A stretch of DNA of 64,000 nt from Bugula neritina (lineage: Eukaryota > Bryozoa > Gymnolaemata > Cheilostomatida > Bugulidae): contig OZ037770.1 of assembly GCA_964035545.1 (NCBI GenBank), positions 3,639,662-3,703,661 of the forward strand. Direction: 5' to 3'. Each line of letters begins with the position of its first letter. Within the stretch, counting starts at the first letter, position 1. Below the pieces are notes generated by a model. The model ran no database searches, had not been told where the DNA came from, and was given only the letters and a program-made list of their open reading frames with translations. The translations under genes were made by a program, and so were the position numbers. Positions 38,417 through 51,184 of this stretch are shown here, in pieces.

Positions 38417-38886
38417 GTGGAGGGCCAGGCAACCTACGGCCGTCAACCCGTTAATGGCACAACTAGAAGAAGATACTCAAGAGAAGACAACAAAGTTGTC
38501 ATGAAATGCTGCTTCAAAAGTACACCCAAATTGAGAGGTTATAGAAAAACAATGTATGAGCTCTGTAGACCCGGATCAAAGAATTATTTAAAAAGAATGT
38601 GCAAACGCTGGAAAACAGAGGAGAGTTTAACATCAGCGAATAGAGACTAGCGGATTAAGCAAGAACTATGAAGAAACACAAGCATTTTATGGAAGAAGAA
38701 CTCCATAAGATTGAAGAAGGAACCTTGCAAGAACTAGGCACATCAACTGGTGAAGAAGATAATGAAGAGCTAAATTTGCAAATAGAGGATGTTATAGTAC
38801 AACATGAGATAGCATATAAATCAGCCATGAGAATTTTAAGAGTACCTAGTTCAGAGGTAGAAAAAGTGTTAGTAGAAAAATTATAA
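38417..38886 (+). pseudogene. N-terminal region of the retrotransposon protein
   Basis: Two frames overlap. The first encodes a basic helix-rich stretch after TRRRYSREDNK, resembling the Myb/SANT-like DNA-binding segment of related elements. The second (from about 38600 to 38886) encodes an acidic stretch, MKKHKHFMEEELHKIEEGTL, then a coil-like region. Around 38630-38660 the second frame carries TAG and TAA at positions where Gln is expected, in RLAD-stop-ART and the preceding codon. The segment would bind target DNA in an active element. Confidence 0.65.
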
Positions 38887-39639
38887 ATGAGCATAACAAA
38901 CTATCTAATGATCGACCAACACTAAGAGCCCTTAGGCACATTGAGAGGGTCAAATTACTATAGGCAGTAAAACAGATTAATGATGTGCTAAACTGTGTTG
39001 AGATTATTAATACCATTGAGCTTAATAACACCACCATGGCTTGTGCGAAAAATAGTAACAGAACAAGTGTGTAACAAAAAGGAAAAAGAAAAACTGACAA
39101 TGTACAAGTATGGAAAATACAACTGCAGAAGAAATAAAAAGAAATTAGATCAGACTTAAGTAAAATACCAGAGTGAAAAAGTAGAGCTTACAATGATTCA
39201 TTGAGAAGAATGGTTGAAGAAAAATATAGGATAAAGAACAAAGAGTGTGGTGTAGTGATTGAAAAACTGAAGCAAAACCTGAGAGCTGTAAGCCAGAAGA
39301 TAAACAGATATACAGAATGAGTTGATCAATATAATCAGAACACAATGTTTACAATGATAAGCGCTTTTATCAAGAATTACGAGGAAATGAATACGTACAT
39401 CTAAAGAGGCACCTGACACGAAAATCAAAAGCATTCTGATAAAATATATGGGGTCAGCCAACTAAAAATAATACCAATGCAGAATGACTAAATAAAGTTA
39501 GCAACAAATTGGAGCATATGTAAAGACAAGGAAATTAAATCTTAGAAACGATGCAAACAACTGGAATAGCAATTAATGTCATAAGGTTGATAAGAAAAAG
39601 CATGAAACCTGGAAAACACAACTGACATACCTGGAAGAA

Positions 39640-40170
39640 AAGATAGGAGAAATAAAGATCAAACTAAGAATTTTCCAAGGAGACTCTACCTCTATCCCTT
39701 TTCTCCAACTACCGATTCGCATGACAGAAGCGGCTCAATGATGCAAATTTCGACGAGACAGAAAACAAACCATCTCCTATATGTGGATGACCTGAAGGTA
39801 AATAGGAAATCAAAGTGGGAACTGGAAGCTTTGGTAAACACTGCCGGGATTTTCACAAGGAATATAGAAATGAAATTTGGATTAAAAAATGTGCCACACT
39901 GGTTATGAGAAAGGGAAAGAAAATTAAGGACACAGGAATCAGTTTGCCTGATGAACAGGTAATCAAAAATCTGGGTGAGAAGCTGTATAAATATCTAGGA
40001 GTTCTTGAGATTGATGGAATACAAATATATGAAATGAAAAATAAGATCAAGGAGTACTACAAACAAATAAGAAAAGTTCTGGATTCAAAACTGAATGGTG
40101 AGAACACAATCAAAGCAATAAACACATGGGCAGTAACAGCAGTGCATTACACAGCTAGAATACTTGACTG
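39640..40170 (+). pseudogene. Reverse transcriptase palm and thumb remnant
   Basis: Motifs appear in family order: RIFQGDS, a gap with one frameshift, LLYVDDLKV with the catalytic Asp pair, then an open frame (39815-40171) with KNLGEKLYKYLGVLEIDG and NTIKAINTWAVTAVHYTA. The frame ends at LD-TGA, where related proteins usually have Trp (TGG to TGA). The enzyme would copy element RNA at a nicked target. Upstream fingers motifs are too decayed to place. Confidence 0.75.
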
Positions 40171-40489
40171 AACTGTTTCATGAGCTAAAAAATATAGACT
40201 GAAAGACAAGGAAGCTAATGACAACAAACCGTGCACCCTATCCGAGAGCAGATGTAGGCAGGCTGTATTTTTGCAGAAGGGAAGGCGGTAGAAGAATGTT
40301 GTCAACTGAAAAATGCATAAAGATTGAAAACTGCAGCATGTCAGACTACTTAAATATAACATAGACTGATAGAAACACCACACTGAATACCTTCCTAAAA
40401 GACAGAACAGCGGTAGAACTAAATAATGATAAAGTGATAGAAAGAACTGATGAGTGTAAAGAAAAGCTTCACGTGGTCAATACATCAAA

Positions 40490-41120
40490 ATGGTAGAAGA
40501 CATGAAAGCATTTTCCTGGAACTGGTTGAAGTATGGTTGGCTGAAAAAAGAAACAGAAGGACTGCTGACAGCTGCGCAAAATCAACTATTCACTACTAGA
40601 AATTATAAAGTGGCTAGGATGAGAGAACAGGGTAGCAAGAAGTGTGGAATGTGTAACGCAAGAGACAAAACTTCGATGCACGTATTGAGTGAGTTTGAGA
40701 AGGTAGCAGAAGGAGAATATAAGAAAAAACACAACCTTTTGGCATTGATAATTTCAATAGTAGTTGTGTGAACTTCGTGGGTTTCAGAAAAGTAAGAATT
40801 GGTACGGCCATCAAGCAGAATAAGTACTGGAAAATGATAATGTGAAAACCTTGTAAGATTTTAACATACACACTGACGTAGTCATCAAAGTTAGGAGACC
40901 CGATATATTAGTAGTTGACAAGCATAATGCTGAAACAACGATAATTGATATCACAGTCCCTGTTATTGGAAAACATCAAAAAAGTCATCCCGTTGTAACT
41001 GGAGCCTTTGGAGCTTTATACAAGATTGTAGACTGGCTGACACTACTTGGAGTAGCTGAAAACAAATGCTCATTAATTCAGCAGACACCCTTACTAGGAT
41101 CAGGATAAGCTCACATCCTG
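40490..41120 (+). pseudogene. Zinc-finger and restriction-like endonuclease remnant
   Basis: An open frame at 40490-40771 holds WLKYGWLKKETEGLLTAAQ and the Cys-x2-Cys...His finger, whose last Cys is replaced by Phe. In other frames 40885-41100 gives RRPDILVVDKHNAETTIIDI, then TGAFGALYKIVDWLTLLGV and LILRKVL-like text (HILRKVLS), matching the order of the C-terminal endonuclease domain. Catalytic PD and D survive although the frame is broken. It would nick the insertion site in an active element. Confidence 0.7.
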
Positions 41121-41201
41121 AGGAAAGTTCTATCCATTTCAGCCTAGTATAACTAGGCCAATGGTAAAAGGTTACACCAGCTAAAAAACTACGGTCAATC
41201 A

Positions 41202-41220
41202 ACAATAATAATAATAATAG
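41202..41220 (+). repeat. (AAT)n 3' tail of the retrotransposon
   Basis: Six AAT units follow the last recognisable coding homology. Short 3' microsatellite tails are typical of several non-LTR groups. An (ATA)n-like run also lies upstream at 38300-38320 and could be target or a second tail. Confidence 0.6.
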
Positions 41221-41225
41221 TGCAG

Positions 41226-44200
41226 TTGGTTCTATTATTAGATTAGCATATCGATTATGACTTTTCGATTGCCACCCTGATACTATGAGTAAAATGTACA
41301 AGCATACGTGAAAGTATAGATATGATCATAAGTATAAAAATAGGTATAAGTATAAATATAAATATAGGTACAAGTATAAAACGAATGATTATATTATTAA
41401 TAATATTAGTCAGTGATACCTATAACCGTAATGGTTTTTAGACTTACAGTTATCATTAACATTAGCTGAGTAATATGATTAGTTAAAATAATGGTATTCA
41501 TTATTATATCATAGTTATAAGTTATAACTCTAGTCTCTAAAGAGCAACAGCAAGTGTAATTGGGATATTCATATTAAATTTCATATTCACATAGTGAAAT
41601 GTTTATGTTATGAACTAATTTATTCCTTCAACATTTAACTATAAATATGATTAACACTAACTTTGACCAGCAGTATTACTAAAAGAAGCGTATTACAAAT
41701 ATAAGATAATAAAATTCTAGTAGTAGGACTAATAGTATTACTAGGTCCAGTATTATTCTTGTTATCTTATTCATCATTCATGAGTTATCAAATTTAAAAT
41801 TACTACTTATTAGCATCAGCATATAAAAAGTAAGATCATTAGGAATAATTATCATGAGGTATGATCTATGATTTGCATTATCCATATATAGTTTAATATC
41901 AATATGATATATTATTATTGCTGATAGTCTATGTTATAGTTAAATTTATACTTATCTTTACAGTTACCTATAGTAGCACTTATTAGTTATTTGTGGTAGC
42001 CAAACTAATGTTTAATATTAATAAATTAAACTGAGTATCATAAAAGTGTTACTAAGAATTTTAATTATAATCGTAATGGTGATCATATTACTTTATTATA
42101 ATTATTATATTTTATCATTAATGCTAAACTGAGTTAATGTATATACTTTGAGTTTTACTATTACTCATTATATTTACACTTATAGTAAAACTAAATATGT
42201 AAAAGTTATACTTATACTATTATTATTCGTATTTCATTAGACTTACATCTAAGATCGCAGTCCTATTACTACTACCACTGATACTAGTACTACAACTAGT
42301 ACTAGTACTGCTACTAGTACTAGTACTACTACTACTACTAATAGTACTGTTACTACTACTACTACTAGTACTACTACTAGGTCTACTACTGTACCAGTAC
42401 AACTACAAACTTTGAAAATAACTGCAAGAAAGGTATGACTTACTCTTTTTCTTAGTCTTACTGTGACTCTCAGTCGTAATGTAAAATAAAATTGTAAACT
42501 GTAAAGTTAAACCCAAGGCTGAAATTTATTTAATTAAATTTAGACAATCTGAATCATTGGCTCAATCCTTGAGTTTGACTATTACTATTATTATTAGTCT
42601 TACGATTGTGATTATCATTGGCATTATGCCATTATGATTATCATTATGATTGTAATTGTGGTAATTCTAACATTAATTATAATCATAAATTAAAAGGTAA
42701 TGATTAATGATAATTATTTTCATTTTGTAATCATAATGATAATCATAATGATGTAAATTTTGATGTAAAACCAAAATACTAAAACTAAAAGTAAAGGTTA
42801 TAAAATTAAATGATAAAATATTTTAATGATAATTATTATATTTATTATATTATTATTGAATATATTATTTCATTAGAAAATAGGTTGCAGCTTAGCATGA
42901 TTAAAATTCAGTAAAAATTAGTTTACCAACAGCAAACATGCATGCGTCTTGTCAACATTCAATTCGTAGTGTCATAGCGAAGCCAGATTACTGGTAGTAC
43001 GACTACTAGAACTACTACTACTAGTGATGGATTACAGATCCTTGGCGATTTTAGCTGTGAGTGACCTTCACCTCACATTCTCGTCATGTGCGCGGCATTA
43101 GACTAAGTAGAGGGTATGAAGCACTGAGCTGGAAAAGAAAGAATATATTTTAATTATAGGTAATACTAATAGTAATATAATTTATGGTAATATATAGGTA
43201 ATGTTATTGAGTTCATTGGTATGGAGTATAGACCTATCACTGATAGTATCAGTATCAACTACCACTTACGTACTACTTCAACTTATAACTTACCTTCAAC
43301 TCAAACTCAAACTGAAACTGCTTGGAATCATTTGTCTTTGATCATATTGGCATTGTCATTGTGATTGTAATAACTATTAATATTTTTAGTTCAACATCAA
43401 TGCCGAACATATTGTAATAACTAATAAGATAATCATAAGGCTGATATATTTTGCTAATACTAATACTAATACTAATAGTTATAGTAATAGTTATAGTAAT
43501 TCAGTGTCACTCTCACTCTGGTGGAGTGAGACTCAGACTTAGAGTTAGAGACAGAGTGAGTCCGAGTAAGTCTGAGTGTTGGTAATAGTAATAGTCATAT
43601 AAATTTAAATTATATTTACTTATTTCTAGCAATCACAATGGCAATAGTTATAGTAACTTTCACTTACTCTTAAATCATTGAACCTGAACTAAAAGTAAAA
43701 TTAAGCATTATGATTATCATTATGATTATACCTATGATTTTATTATGTTTAACTTAAAAATCAATATCATGATAATATCATAGTGATAGACATATTATTG
43801 ATAAATGATAATATAAAAGTAATTTGATAAATTATACATTGATTTTGAATTAAGGTGATACGGATACTAGACCGGTACTGAAAGTGATAGTAATACTAAT
43901 AGTAATATGAATTTAAGTTATATTTACTCATTACCGGCAATCACAATGGCAATAGTAACTTAAACTGTAACAGTAATGGTATGGGTATGTTTGAAATTGT
44001 CACTATCAGTATTGCTATGAATCAAAATATAATGCTATCATACCAATAATTTAAAATAGTATTACAAAGCTTCAGTAGCAACTTTTACTTGTACCAGTTT
44101 GGAATTTTGAATTATACATATTCTTAGTTAAAGTCTTCAAGTTTATTGTCAAAATGAACTTGAAATTAAAGACTTAGTAGTAAAAATTAAACTAAGACTG

Positions 44201-45105
44201 ACTGTAAGTGACTAAGATTAAAAATAAGTAATTTTAAATATCGATTTAGTATTTTTCTTACTCTTTGTCTTAAAATTGACTTTTATTTTGCACCTACTCC
44301 TGGTCAATGCTTCTTTTTTCTATTTATATTACTATTGCTATTAGTATAATTGACTTAAATTTAATAATAGATATGATTATATCTTTATAAATGTGATATT
44401 TGATTTTATGAATAGTAATTCGAAAACTCTTTGGTATTATTTATTTTTGATCATTGTAGTTATTATCATTATATTTGTATAATAATTATGATTATCAAAT
44501 TCAATATCGATATTTGTATTATGGTATGGATATCTGCCTCCATCCCATGTTCTGTTTTGCAGTGCCTTTTTACATTCACGTCTAGGTTCACATTGCGATG
44601 GTCATACTGATAGCACTTGGGGACTGTGATGAGCATAATGATTAGCACTAATATTAGGATTATCGTTATTAGGATTTAGAATAATTTAATAAACAAGCAA
44701 CTTAAAACAAATGTTTTTACTAATATACATATTAATTACTAATATAAATATACTACTATAAGTATTATAATTATTATACTTTACAATTCAAAGTAAGATA
44801 ATCATAATACGAACTGGTAAAACTAAATATAAAGTAAATGTAATAATACTAATAGTAGTTATCCATTCCCCTTTGGTTTCACATACTAATAATTGGAAAC
44901 CTCTGTCCTAATATTATTTCTATTAATATTGCTCAAAGTTTGATCCCTATTTAATTTTATAGTTCACTCACCAGCTACATAATTTTATTAAAATACATGT
45001 GGTATTGGTTATAGTACTAGTGAAACTTGAAGTTGAATAGCATGCTTATTACTCACTGCTCTTTGCTTACATTATTAGGGTTACTCTTTAGTCTTAGAGA
45101 TACCC
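41226..45105. repeat. Cryptically simple, hexamer/trinucleotide-patterned region
   Basis: About 3.8 kb with no gene, dominated by short words drifting gradually: ATTATCATTATGATTATC, ACTACTAGTACT, TCAACTCAAACTCAAACTG, GAGTCCGAGTAAGTCTGAG, AATACTAATAGTAATATG. Many words are six bases long or trinucleotides, on both strands, unlike ordinary flanking DNA. The first 180 bases of copies A and B have the same texture, so the patterned region probably belongs to the long repeat, whose left part is cut off in copy A. The start near 41.2 kb coincides with the 3' tail of the retrotransposon. Confidence 0.65.
42265..42400. repeat. ACTAGT/ACT-rich palindromic tract
   Basis: Runs of ACTAGTACTAGTACT and (ACT)n. 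ACTAGT, AGTACT and GTAC are self-complementary, so the tract can form many alternative hairpins. Confidence 0.85.
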
Positions 45106-46143
45106 TAACATAAACTTGAAAGCTGGAGGTAGTACTAGTCTAGTGCTGTGTTAATCCTACACTGTTGACTTATCAACACTGTGACTATAATTATGACTCC
45201 TAAGTCAAAGTCATTTTCATATAGTAGTAATCACTATGACAGACTGAAAGTCAGGAAGACTAAATATAATGGTAAAGTGTGTAAGAATAAATCATACTTA
45301 ATCAATTATTTTTAGTTTTGTTACCAGTGTTGGGTCAACTTTCAGAATAAAGAATAAATATAATTATAAAGATAAATGGATAAAAATTCCAATCATGGTT
45401 TAATGTGCCTATTTTAAGCTGTTAATTTAATTACTATAATATAAGTGCTCAAAATACAACTTTTGATTTTCATAATTATGTTTTAATTTAATACAGAGCC
45501 ATAGTATCATATACAGTAGAATCAGTTGTATCTTATTTAATAATGAAGTAACTTATTGGAGCTTTCACAGTTATTAATTATTTACTTGTTAGTCTTTGAA
45601 CTGGGACAATGTTTGAAACTTGAAGTAGAATGAAGTTTGATTTCAGTTACCGCAATGGTATCTGCAGTCACAATAGGAATACGCATATAACTATGTTTAT
45701 ATTTGTGAAAAATATATAGTCAAAACTAGATAAGGTAATAGTAATTATAATTGGTTTCACTTTTAATATATTCCTATAAATTGGAAAATAGACAGAAGCA
45801 TTTAATCATGAAAGTAAACCTAGTGGAAGTAAATCAATTCACTAAGTATAGTAAAATATTTACTATTCAGTAAGTTTATTTACTTTAGTTAATTGTACTT
45901 GATTATTTCTGTCGGTTTTTCAGTTGATTTTTCTACCTTTTGCTATAGCATATCAAACTACCACAAAGTCATGCTTCCGTATTACAATTATAAACATAGT
46001 GTTACTGTGTAATGTTATAGTAATGTAATAGTAATATTTGGATCATTGTAAGTATTTCTGTTGTACTGATTGATAAATATTTTTTAGCTTGCATGGATAT
46101 TTGCAACGATCAAGATGTCATTTGAACCTGGACTGGAATAAAG

Positions 46144-47340
46144 ATGGCAAATCGAGAAGCTAGCTACAATTATTCTGCAGAAAGAAACTTGGTAAGCAAA
46201 AATAAGCTGCAGCATTAAGCAGTAAGCAATATGACGATGAACTTTGCTTGATTTTGATTGACCTTAAAATATCTGGTCACCTTTCACCAACGTGGTCCTG
46301 CGCGGGTGGCGGGTGACCTTAAAATGTCTGTTGCACGTAAAATAAATTTTGTGACAGTCAAAAGTATGCTGATCTTTTTCGTATTTCAGTGCATCGGTGT
46401 CTTAGCTTAAGAGCTGAACCCAACAATTATGATCTAAAGCTGTTTTTTACTAGAAAGTGATTTTACTGTCTTTCTGATTATTCTTGGTTTTTCAGCTTGA
46501 TGAATTGAATAAATGGATTTGATTTCGGGTATTATGTAATGGATGAAAGAAATTTTTCTTAAATTTGTACTGAGCAATTTTTGCTATTGCTATGATGTTT
46601 AGTGATAAAATTGCACCCTTAATAACCCTGAAAACTTTCATTACTAGCATTTGTTTATGTTCATTTTTAGGAAATTAAAATGAAGACACAACTCACCGAT
46701 GCTATCTCACTGTGCCTGCATGCAGTTTATCTAAAAAGGTACTCCTATTAGCTGGCTCTTGCCCAATACCTGGTTGTCTCTGTAACTATTTTTTGCTCGC
46801 AGATGAGTTTTTTGAACTTGACATTTTATTGATTTTGAAAGTTATAGTTAGCTTTGAACTTGCTAGCATCGTTTTTAAAGACTTGCTGCAGTTTTTATCA
46901 ACATTTTTTAAGTCAATGGTGTTAGTTTGGAAGCTCTCTCACTCCTCTCTCTGTCTCTTTCTCCCACACCTTCCACTCAACCTCTCTCTCTTTCTCCCCC
47001 TCTCTCCCACCCTCCCTCTCTCCCACCCTCCCTCTCTCCCACCCTCTGTCTCTCCCACCTTCTCTCTCTCCCACTCTCCGTCTCTCCCACCTTCTCTCTC
47101 TCCTAACCTTTCTCTCTTCCCTTTTCCACTATCTCTCTGACTCTCTCCCTTTCTCTCTTCTACCCCATCTCTCTTCCATCCTCTCTCCTAACCTTTCTCT
47201 CCCACCCCCCCCCCCTCTCCCACTCTCTTTCTCTCTCTAGTTTGCGTGGCTTTACCCAATTTTGGTTTATTTTTTTATTTTGTCTCAGAGTATCCAAAAG
47301 GAAAGCTAAAATTTATTTAATATGTATTATACCAACTTGA
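46144..47340 (+). CDS. Candidate three-exon small gene in copy B
   Basis: Paralogue of the copy A candidate. Coding exons are 46144-46191, 46671-46738 and 47289-47340, with the same acceptors and donors (GTAAGC, GTACTC, and CTCAG at exon 3). Exons 1 and 2 are identical to copy A although introns differ at several sites; exon 3 has one non-synonymous difference (TAT to TGT). The start ATG sits in AAAGATGG. The product of about 55 residues is unrecognised. Exon identity is weak evidence for constraint because so few bases are compared. Confidence 0.3.
46932..47238 (+). repeat. Pyrimidine tract, copy B
   Basis: Counterpart of 1832-2124 with one extra CTCCCACCCTCC-type unit. It precedes the exon 3 acceptor. 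Confidence 0.9.
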
Positions 47341-50300
47341 GCTTTACATATAATATCAAATAAATGCTGTGTTTTGTTAAAACAATGTTTGCAACTTTGT
47401 AGTATATTCAAATTCATAATTTATTTGTAGAGTCACACAACAAGACACTACTCTGACACACTCACAAGTTGTCACTGATCCAGCAGTATAGATGATTGTT
47501 TTCTCCACTGGCTATGCTGTCACGCTTTACTGTTGTGGTGTTTGAAACAAACCAATTGTTTGCCTACGCAGATTAGGGTGAGAAAAAAAGTGAGAAATGA
47601 AAGCTGTTTTTAATACCAACTACACTTAGTTTTTATTGAATGAAAAACAAAGTGAAATCATTAGTTATCCGTTAAATGACTAAATCATTGTTTATAAAGA
47701 TGAAACACAAATAATCTTATAATATGCTAATGAAATTTGGCTTTCAAATAGCTTTTTTCTGTATATTTGTTGAGGAAGTTTATCTTCAACAAAACTTCGT
47801 AGCTGTTGAATATGTGGAGAGTATTTTATATTGCATAAATTTATAGAGTAAAAGGTTCTCATCAAACTTTTACAACTTAGCTCATCGACGGTTTAAAGTG
47901 TGAGTCACCCTTCACACTAGAGTTTTATAAAGTTTTAATGAATGTGCAGTATTTTATAAAATATTGTGTGTCTCGTAAATTTAGCTATTTCTACCTTTTC
48001 AGTGAGATTGGAGTAAACACACCTCAAAATTCACATCTGGTATCACATTGATTTATCGCAAGTCAAAGTACACCTACTAACTCTTCCTTCCTTAATACCT
48101 GCTTGCTTTTGCACTTCTACTCATTTCATATACCTAACATTTCTCTTGCAGATGAATTACATCTTTTAAGTTGTAAAAGCCTTAAATAGCATGAAATTAA
48201 TGAGGTTTAAACCTTGGCCACACTAACTATTGATGCGTTTATTGATGGGTTAAATTACACGAAAATATTGTCTCTTTCTTTTTAGTTTCACCTAAAGTAT
48301 TACATACTATTGATGGAGGCTTTGCTGAAGTTCTTGGGTGATGATTTGTCAATAATTTTCCAGAGAAGATGATGCCACGGTGGCTGGCATCATTATGCAG
48401 TTTCCAAATTTCTTTCGGCTTTGCTCTAGTGAAAATGTTGGAAAACAATCAACAAAAAGGTTTGTACCATAAACAAAGTTATTGTGTGCATGTTGCCAAA
48501 GCATAAAGTGTGCTGGACATTTTTAAGTTTCTGTTGAGTTGCGTTTATGCTTTTCCTGCATGAAAAAAGTTCCAGTTTCAGTTAATATCACTAGCGGAGT
48601 GCCCACCTATATTTTAAATCATATTGATGCATAAGTTCTTTTTGTAATATTAAAAGTATAACTTGCTTAATTGCTATTCAATGCCCTTTGAAGTTTCCAA
48701 CTGTAATTAATTAGTTGATTTGGCAGCATAGTATCGATGATTGATGAAGGCAGCCGATATAATTATAAGCATAAATATCTATATCTACATGAAGATGTCA
48801 TTCCCAATGATTGTTATTCTGAAATCAGCTGATTAAGTTATCACAAACTAAACATTTTGACCAGCGGCTTGCAATGCAACTCGGTGAAATTTCAGACCTA
48901 GATAAATTGAATTTCTTACTGAAAATCGTGAAGGTATTAAAGTTTAAAGTGAAAGTTTAAAGGGTCATCTCTCTGCGAATTCTAATAGCATGGTGCCAAT
49001 TAGACTTGAAAAAATTTCAAGGCACTACAAAGCACTAAGCCCATTCTTACAAGTAGTTTCAAAGTGCACTGGAATTTCAGTTTACTTGTCATTGTATAGA
49101 ATCCTGATCTACACTATATAGCATTCACTACTGCCTGCTTCTTCTAAGCATCTATAATGTATTAACTACAGTTTGCTTTGAGAAGTGAATTTCTACTTGG
49201 TATTTTTTCCTTATCGTTCCGTTGTTTGCCAGTAGTCTTAATTTAATGGATTTTCCCTTTTCAAAAGTGGTTGTGACAATCAAAACACATCATGCAGCCT
49301 GCAACTACACAATCCGTCAGTAATTTCTTCCATTAAAGTAGCTCTTCTGGTTACTCTTGCTCACCTAAAAGCCTGAGTCTCATTCAAATTGCAATTTTTT
49401 AGAGTTGTTAGTTTTTCATGCAGTCTTTCATTTTTTTTTTGTTAGGCACAAAATTAGTATTCACTAGACCTAATCTTTCACCTGCATGTATGCCTATTGT
49501 TTGTTCATTAAAGAAAAACCTCTGCTGAATATTGAACTAATAATGAAAATAAATTCCCTAAACTAAAAGTAGCAGTGTAATTTTGGTATTACAATTAGTT
49601 GTTAGCATAGAGTCAAGTTATTGACAGGAATTTTCAAATTGAAATGAATGAATTTCATTGTAAGTCAGCAAGATTTAGTCTAAGTAAACATAGCATTACA
49701 TCGTGTTTTATTTAGCATTTGCAGAAGGCAACATATATTTTAAGGATTATTGTAAACTTAAATGTAATTTTAAGTACTTTCCATGTTTGTTATTGTAGAT
49801 GGTCTTGTTCTTTGGGATGGATGTGACAACTCCTTGTGTCAAGCTTAACTGATTGACTACTGAATCCCAATCATATGTTTTGCCAAAAAATGTGAAAATG
49901 GAGTGCATGTCTACTTTATTTGAGAAAATATTAAAAATACTTTTGAAACTTCATCTAGCCAAACAATACAACAGTTTCATTTCATTAAAAAATATCATTT
50001 GCACAAAAATGTATTATGTAATCGAACAATTTCTAGAAAAAAAGTGCTTTCCTCCAGTTTTGCTAATGAACTACATTTTTCATTATATGCTTGTCTTTAT
50101 AATTTTATTATTTGTTTTTTCTGGTGAGTCAATTAAAGTCAATTCAACCTAGAAAAGTCTGAATGTCAGACTTAATTTCAAGCTAGAATATTCACATTTT
50201 TAGGTCTGCGTTTGCAAACATTGTTGTGTTACTTTACTTTTTATATTTTTTGAAATAAATATCTTTTTAGCTTGTGCCTATTCATGATTAGAATAGTATA

Positions 50301-50610
50301 ATAATATTTAACTTTTCTTCAATTTCAATAGATGAAAATGTTGATCAGTTGGAGTATTCAGTTTAGCTGAATTTTACTTGCTTCTGCGAAAACAATCTTT
50401 TGGAGTTGTCTGCCCTCTCTTTAGGTATTTTTTTAACCTATGGTCAACGCAATAATTATAACTTTTTAAAGATGCTTGTGAACCTAACAATATAGCATAA
50501 CTATCAAACCACATTATTCAATATCTGCATAAAATTTAGCCGATAAGCTGCCACCCAATGAGCTTGAAAAGATATTAGAATTCTAGCTCAGTGCTGCCAT
50601 CAATGTAGAT

Positions 50611-50670
50611 ATTTATAATGATATAAAGCCAAAACTCATTATTTATAATGATATAAAGCCAAAACTCATT
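50611..50670. repeat. Tandem duplication, 30 bp x 2 (copy B)
   Basis: Two identical 30-base units; see the copy A entry. Confidence 0.9.
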
Positions 50671-51184
50671 ATTGCATGAAATTATCTAACCATTCCTGAC
50701 AAAGAATCGAGATAATAACTCCAAAGTTGGTCAGTTGAAACCACAGCAATAATACTTTAATCGTTATAATTGTCAGGTTTAATTTTATACCAAGCCCCAA
50801 TAAGTACGTATAACTATGACAACACAGCCTAAGCACCTCCAATGCAAGAAATTTAGTATTGTGGTGCTGCAAATCCTCCAGTTACAAATGAGTAGAGCTT
50901 TCATGATTATTGGTCTACCATAATGTTTATTTAGTTTTAAGGACTAGCATAAATGCTATTATATGCGGGAGGTATTTGAAAAGCTTCCAACTCCATCTTC
51001 AACTACGGGCTATTATAATTATGCCGATAAACGAGATACTACACTCAGACTGCCCTGTTATAGTACTATGATTGGCTACTGCAAAATTTTTGCCGATAGA
51101 CAACATTTAATTATGATGTAATGTATCTCGTATTGGTACATAAGTGTTATGTCTGAGGACGAGTTACTGTGAAATTATGCCCTG

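Larger units (their letters stand above)
38400..41225 (+). mobile_element. Decayed R2-like non-LTR retrotransposon
   Basis: A broken pol gene can be followed through shifting frames. In order it has a basic Myb-like N-terminus (TRRRYSREDNKVVMKCCF, about 38451-38505), an acidic linker, reverse transcriptase motifs RIFQGDST (39667-39690) and LLYVDDL (39774-39794), the thumb region (YKYLGVLEIDG), a C-terminal zinc-finger region (KKCGMCNARDKTSMHVLSE, last Cys lost) and a restriction-like endonuclease signature (RRPDILVVD, then IIDI, PD-x14-D). It ends in (AAT)n. This order is that of site-selective elements using a restriction-like endonuclease (R2/R4 group); the clade is not resolved. Many stops look like single transitions. 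The 5' end is uncertain. Confidence 0.8.
45106..51184 (+). repeat. Long dispersed repeat, copy B
   Basis: The full visible counterpart of copy A, estimated 97-98% identical by eye. It ends at CCCTG (51184) before unrelated sequence (TCTATAAG). At several informative sites copies B and C share variants against copy A: TTTATTTAGCATTTGCAGAA near 49711 and CATTATATGCTTG near 50078. At another (GGTACATAAG near 51137) A and C agree, so the history may include conversion. Left of 45106 the patterned region at 41.2-45.1 kb is probably a continuation of the same unit. Confidence 0.9.

Noticed and set aside
40963-41301. Minus-strand frames across the retrotransposon
   Set aside because: Shadows of the plus-strand coding sequence; motifs and domain order are only on the plus strand.
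41226-45105. Telomeric or subtelomeric repeat
   Set aside because: No regular TTAGGG-type array; only isolated words occur, such as one TTAGGG near 45076.
49853-50152. 99-codon frame in copy B
   Set aside because: It is broken by indels in copies A and C and is AT-rich with no features.
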